Under the pieces are notes generated by a model. It saw only the letters and a program-made list of their open reading frames with translations. It was not told the origin of the DNA and did not search any database. Shown one piece after another: positions 8,701-9,950 of a stretch of DNA of 9,950 nucleotides; the first letter of the stretch is position 1, and every line of letters starts with the position of its first letter. Origin of the DNA: Caldisericota bacterium (GTDB lineage Bacteria > Caldisericota > Caldisericia > Cryosericales > Cryosericaceae); contig JAPLGI010000050.1 of NCBI GenBank assembly GCA_026390245.1, positions 1 to 9,950 on the forward strand, in the 5' to 3' direction. Position numbers and translations under genes: made by a program.

Positions 8701-8939
8701 GTTGTCGAGGTGCTTCCTGCGGGTGTGGTCGCCGTGGAAGTGTCTCCCGTGGGAGGATTCTCAGACGAGGCTGACGGAGTACCGGACTGAGGAGCAGTCG
8801 TCCCCGCATCAGGGGAAGAACCTGGGGATTGCTGCTTCTTGCTCAGACCAGAGCAACCGGACAGGAGAAGACTCATCACCAGCAGGGTCGCAATGATGCT
8901 TTGGAGGGATCTGAAAGTCCTGTTCGCCGGCTTACCCAT
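2718..8939 (-). CDS. Giant surface lipoprotein with two von Willebrand factor A domains (2073 aa)
   Basis: This is one uninterrupted gene. The N-terminus is a lipoprotein signal: basic head, hydrophobic stretch (about 14-26) and lipobox LSGC with acylated Cys29, so the protein is membrane-anchored and exported. Residues 38-95 are a low-complexity Ser/Thr/Gly/Pro stalk with repeated TST units. Residues about 110-450 form an unassigned N-terminal region. The first VWA domain (about 514-680) has an intact MIDAS: DSSGS from Asp520, Thr582 and Asp608 in FTDG. The second VWA domain (about 698-878) also has one: DTSAS from Asp704, Thr777 and Asp805 in MTDA. Residues about 950-1380 contain several beta-sandwich-like segments. 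A stretch near 1485-1570 recalls a transglutaminase core without a catalytic Cys. The rest is unrecognised. No C-terminal anchor is seen. Metal-dependent binding to a partner or surface is expected from the VWA family; the partner is unknown. No strong ribosome binding site precedes the ATG, only a GCGGGTGTGG stretch, so the start is chosen because it supplies the complete signal peptide. Confidence 0.9.
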   Translation of the reverse strand: MGKPANRTFRSLQSIIATLLVMSLLLSGCSGLSKKQQSPGSSPDAGTTAPQSGTPSASSENPPTGDTSTATTPAGSTSTTDTSTENTSTGSTADPFAPVLEPARAPRKAYAAGTWSMDVPYVNPFGSEGNYTKVELNPNTWQQINYIGQDNREANRLSSGQTWTMKVPWTDKTTDPYDDLRQYLSDLGADLYRAPSEEWVAHVRDAGGTDWWCRSTREAAGYSLWVCRELSLKPDVAVSFKTFDMKDRSVYFMTTRAGNAYLTLLAGIPAGEVVLTGTAHYEKGSYKRNVDYRKQLYAYKTNAYVLDDIPQESFAPILWKATWTADKDPGELTFTVTSGPDVLPVRYGEELGALKVKGVSFGKVTIEPLRQVNSTHPECPSISNYRGDITPEGDTIFWLPSGYWNLHFEPNSHETVRYCVSRLVPVSSGELTTLTVPPAINEAYVDHEMAQAGAGESGLKILDAVESGTQVTVTFQLLDSKNMDLVAALGNTVITEGGQPGKLIRVDRVKTLASVALLLDSSGSMKDQMAQTIAAAKTFVLGLPANTRIQVVDFDTVPRLLKGTTAKEALAGLATIKANGATALNDSIMQGLDMLKDQQRPTLVVFTDGMDEGSKATRTQVMAAVKKSGVPLFTIGFGVAPDSATLLEFAGVSGGMYYPAQDKTALDQVFAAILKKLGNMYTALYERPTNAAPTDVPVISMVLDTSASMDKDPSDPICNWRIDKVKAMYHGFIAKLPDPSLVQLMRFSDWLSIEQISTTRKADLLQALGSLEASSGTDILMATTAAYEAIRTVPSNKRVIIFMTDAALKVPPASTDTFERLLVKIKEAGIRSLWVGLGVEESKDAFAWAASKSGGRYVISENAAVLGAALDQVLAEVKAIPAKKLTLAVSVKNTTGKGTAASYSASRLVDFPIPPQSGSAVNLEAMTFETGAPFRQYDKDTSALLTGMNLPGSTAVQITKRIPLNVSGSNRAMTWKALDAYSLTKLGSITAPSRKSFLAIDMEMTNVLASAIPYSIPDVASHVFIGLNGRGSYPASTATWLTATPLMPPGESGLTIQPGKTAKGMLVFIVPDERMEQAELHYYDTSYGHITLPLVGTPVVPDSKIETMPTGVAGKLSDTFTMTLSGAKDLTKIGQVQLPATSLFRVVEGVLESKRQAILNISPMERFQLRLETRSGTFFLPIHPATALVSYGFLRPVSLAPGTTNPIRFVFQIPTALKTTQMSVFGDLHGGALELAVGTGSVSGIPSNGPVFSGTGVKLTVNAVAPIQKFENQGGSLVVADLTVSDMPDGTGTTGLSGGFTLVREGTDKKEKVLRPDAVNDILLLGISGSWPVYDGSSRRGLIVFRLPAGLEKEAWTLQSPYFTTLKQPISATAYKEPGLMACLAQERYDDYFDKQLAAAVQESILAWQSRLAANPQSGSLQTLGVQDVQQQAMNVPVPRFTVEGDLRVAEVTTLAQFQVLMQGLSWLPSEDDRGLYRYAPEAVVTQGWGTESDLSRLAGGLLSKLGYHPVLRTVQVTSQGKQALMKVAGLDSLKLTAVPAWTYTDDAGNARVFVVPFMRDLANLGGLAFLPGTQEKREQLPQTCDVSVYVSVLPLTKGSVTGVTGGIGSAMGGAESAGPDAPQQVRVLTTRLGLDACSLDAMDIYFSGTTNAGYTVRMDIGGTSLIGDHTVDVNQFRVVSTRVEVRLDGKVLQHDTLMPEGADLSGFFQSLAINLPDLPEKSADTLRKAATNARAAATSPDVPSALRWYTRSILSSFVAQQTVNDAETASQLGITVGRTSNARCLIVTVRKTTADSPLQTNIDLMQSLDKVLRGTDEAKSAFRIATGLFASRLEGMVLPGNKLDFMDVWQAVPSGTKLHMFMPEYRVETVKYLKSIQAPAALVSAANKTTRVLVVTDKPATVNGSEHWAWLEIDPVTFETISVLDDGSRGGMAEYVEVSLTPGAKDFRNFAIGAFLGTQDAIWSVATFTLQLSDYAQILKMAESFTFKVGKVLDAFLTLESSTGIKFEEEMGPVKVEVTLDINTMAKEFSDMLAGKRPEIKQNVINFIQGYEAGAGFYFKMASKALAKKTEH
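8654..8828 (-). repeat. Low-complexity Ser/Thr stalk coding region inside the lipoprotein gene
   Basis: This stretch encodes approximately residues 38-95, directly after the lipidated Cys29. It is almost entirely Ser, Thr, Gly, Pro, Ala, Asp and Glu, with four TSTx units at residues 67-90 (TSTA, TSTT, TSTE, TSTG). The DNA shows matching degenerate repeats of a GTGGAAGTGT-like unit on the + strand. It is a flexible spacer that would lift the folded domains off the membrane. Such repeats can vary in copy number between strains. Confidence 0.7.
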
Positions 8940-9265
8940 TCCACACCCGCTTTCCGGGGACTACCCCCGATGCATGACCTGACAGGTCAGGAGCCTCCTG
9001 GCTCCTTTCCGCCGAAGGAACGCAACGTGCGACGTTCACCACACTGTGTTGACGCATTCGTAACGCCTCTCTCCATGAGTTGTGCGACAGTCGTCTCGTT
9101 CCGCTCTCTGCGTTTCAGTTCTGTACGCCGTTTCATCCTGCCAAAGAAATGTCTGGCACCAGTATATGTTTTCCTGTCAAGTTTCATAAGGGGCGACAAG
9201 CGATATAGTAGATGTCTGTGAAATCGATCGTGGGGCAAGTCCAACGCTCACGACGGGAGGACGAG
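8940..9265. other. 326-bp divergent intergenic region, no convincing gene
   Basis: This region separates the starts of the lipoprotein gene (-) and the second isochorismatase gene (+), so it should hold both promoters. The 66 bp next to the lipoprotein gene carry clustered inverted repeats. The middle is relatively AT-richer. A possible -10 for the + strand is TATAGT at 9204-9209, but its -35 is poor. On the - strand a TATACT (+ strand 9161-9166) could be a -10, and a consensus TTGACA (+ strand 9175-9180) lies nearby, but at a spacing of only 8 bases the two do not form one promoter. Short reading frames here (for example 8987-9244 on the - strand) have no ribosome binding site or family resemblance. 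Confidence 0.5.
8956..9006 (-). promoter_or_regulatory. Clustered inverted repeats in the presumed leader of the lipoprotein gene
   Basis: Several exact dyads lie side by side. GGGG/CCCC pairs around ACTA (8956-8967). TGACCTG and CAGGTCA flank a single A (8975-8989). CAGGAG and CTCCTG flank one C (8988-9000). AGGAGCC and GGCTCCT flank TCCT (8989-9006). The last two overlap and exclude each other as RNA hairpins. They end 17 to 67 bases before the lipoprotein start. They could be operator sites, a structured 5' leader, or (for the 8989-9006 stem, followed by TTTCC on the + strand) a weak terminator-like hairpin. The sequence does not decide between these. Confidence 0.5.
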
Positions 9266-9950
9266 ATGGAAGACGCAACAATGCCAACATTCAGGAAGTT
9301 CACCAACCCGAACTTCGACGTGCATTCCGAAGGTGACTACTGGGAGAAGATCAAGCCGCTCAAGGCCAGGACGGCGCTGCTGATCATCGACGCCCAGAAG
9401 CATGATCAGGACCTGTCGGTCGAGCTCAGGGATGCAGGCAACAGCTACCTGTTTGACCGGCTGAAGGCAACGGTCATCCCCAACGCCCGGCGGCTCCTCG
9501 ACTTCTTCCGCGACCAGCAGATGGTCGTGACGTTTGCAACACTTGGCAATCAGCGTGCAGACGGCCGCGACCGTTCGCCCACGCAGGCCAGACCGGGCTG
9601 GAACTACACGCTGCTCAAGATCGGCACCCGGGACCAGGAGGTTGTCGATGAGCTGAAGCCCCGCGACGGCGAGGTCGTCGTCTGCAAGACCACGGACAGC
9701 ACCGTGATGGGCACCCAGTACGGCCACATCCTGCGGTGGATGGGCATCGAGCACGTGGTGGTCTGCGGCCTGTTCACGGATCAGTGCGTCTCCAGCACCG
9801 TGCGCGACTTGTCGGACTGGGGCTACACCGTCTTCCTGGTGGAGGACGCCACGTCGGCCATCAACGCCGATCTTCAAGTCTGGGAGACCAGGATGCTCAA
9901 CCAGATCTACTGCAAGGTGGTCTCAACCGAAGAAGTGCTCCAGGATCTGG
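9266..9950 (+). CDS. Isochorismatase-family cysteine hydrolase (long form, cut by window end)
   Basis: The frame opens with an ATG at 9266, five bases after a GGGAGG ribosome binding site (9255-9260), and stays open for 228 codons to the window edge. The isochorismatase-superfamily triad is complete: Asp42 in ALLIIDAQK, Lys141 in VVVCKTTDST, and nucleophile Cys174 in CGLFTDQCVSSTVRDL. The last part (WGYTVFLVEDATSA) is the usual strand after the nucleophile helix. An N-terminal extension of about 30 residues (TFRKFTNPNFDV, then DYWEKIKPL) and an insert with WNYTLLKIGT make it longer than the 179-residue homologue at 276-815. The surroundings of Lys and Cys also differ between the two, so they belong to different subgroups. 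This subgroup resembles cysteine hydrolases such as N-carbamoylsarcosine amidase-like enzymes and plant-type isochorismatase homologues. The substrate is not known. Only a few residues are likely missing. Confidence 0.88.
   Translation, partial: MEDATMPTFRKFTNPNFDVHSEGDYWEKIKPLKARTALLIIDAQKHDQDLSVELRDAGNSYLFDRLKATVIPNARRLLDFFRDQQMVVTFATLGNQRADGRDRSPTQARPGWNYTLLKIGTRDQEVVDELKPRDGEVVVCKTTDSTVMGTQYGHILRWMGIEHVVVCGLFTDQCVSSTVRDLSDWGYTVFLVEDATSAINADLQVWETRMLNQIYCKVVSTEEVLQDL

Noticed and set aside
9024..9036. AACGT-GCG-ACGTT inverted repeat
   Set aside because: The five-base arms are short enough to occur by chance in this region, and there is no promoter element at a fitting distance.
8987..9244. 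An 85-codon, Arg-rich - strand frame in the divergent intergenic region
   Set aside because: It has no ribosome binding site before the start, a biased composition, and it overlaps the inverted repeats.
1..9950. Search for CRISPR arrays, tRNA or rRNA genes and insertion sequences
   Set aside because: No regularly spaced direct repeats, no cloverleaf or rRNA-like sequence, and no transposase or terminal repeats were seen.

Overview
The window reads as a GC-rich (roughly 58-60 % by eye) bacterial chromosome segment with dense genes, strong GGAGG-type ribosome binding sites and GTG starts beside ATG starts. A butyrate kinase tail at the left edge suggests an anaerobic fermenter. The large secreted lipoprotein shows a standard bacterial lipobox. 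I cannot name the taxon from the sequence, and nothing here decides between a one- or two-membrane envelope.

Layout. (1) Bases 1-223, + strand: the last 73 codons of a butyrate kinase. (2) Bases 276-815, - strand: a compact isochorismatase-family cysteine hydrolase. (3) Bases 816-916: a divergent intergenic region with a good sigma-70-type promoter whose -10 end is overlaid by a near-perfect 22-bp palindrome. (4) Bases 917-1880, + strand: two overlapping genes with the architecture of an AbiE-like toxin-antitoxin pair, namely a small DUF6922-like protein and an AbiEii/AbiGii-type nucleotidyltransferase. (5) Bases 1884-2612, + strand: a nitroreductase-family flavoprotein starting three bases after the toxin stop, so probably in the same transcript. 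(6) Bases 2718-8939, - strand: one gene for a 2073-residue lipoprotein with a Ser/Thr-rich stalk, two complete von Willebrand factor A (VWA) domains, several beta-sandwich-like modules and a C-terminal half I cannot assign. (7) Bases 8940-9265: a 326-bp divergent region with clustered inverted repeats in the presumed leader of the lipoprotein gene. (8) Base 9266 to the right edge, + strand: a second, longer isochorismatase-family hydrolase, cut by the window.

The most interesting items are the self-contained toxin-antitoxin unit with its own promoter/operator and a metabolic gene attached behind it, and the giant surface lipoprotein, which carries two intact metal-ion-dependent adhesion sites (MIDAS) and looks like an adhesion or envelope-interaction machine. 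The two isochorismatase homologues are separate genes with different lengths and active-site surroundings. They probably act on different small amides or related substrates and are not a recent duplication.
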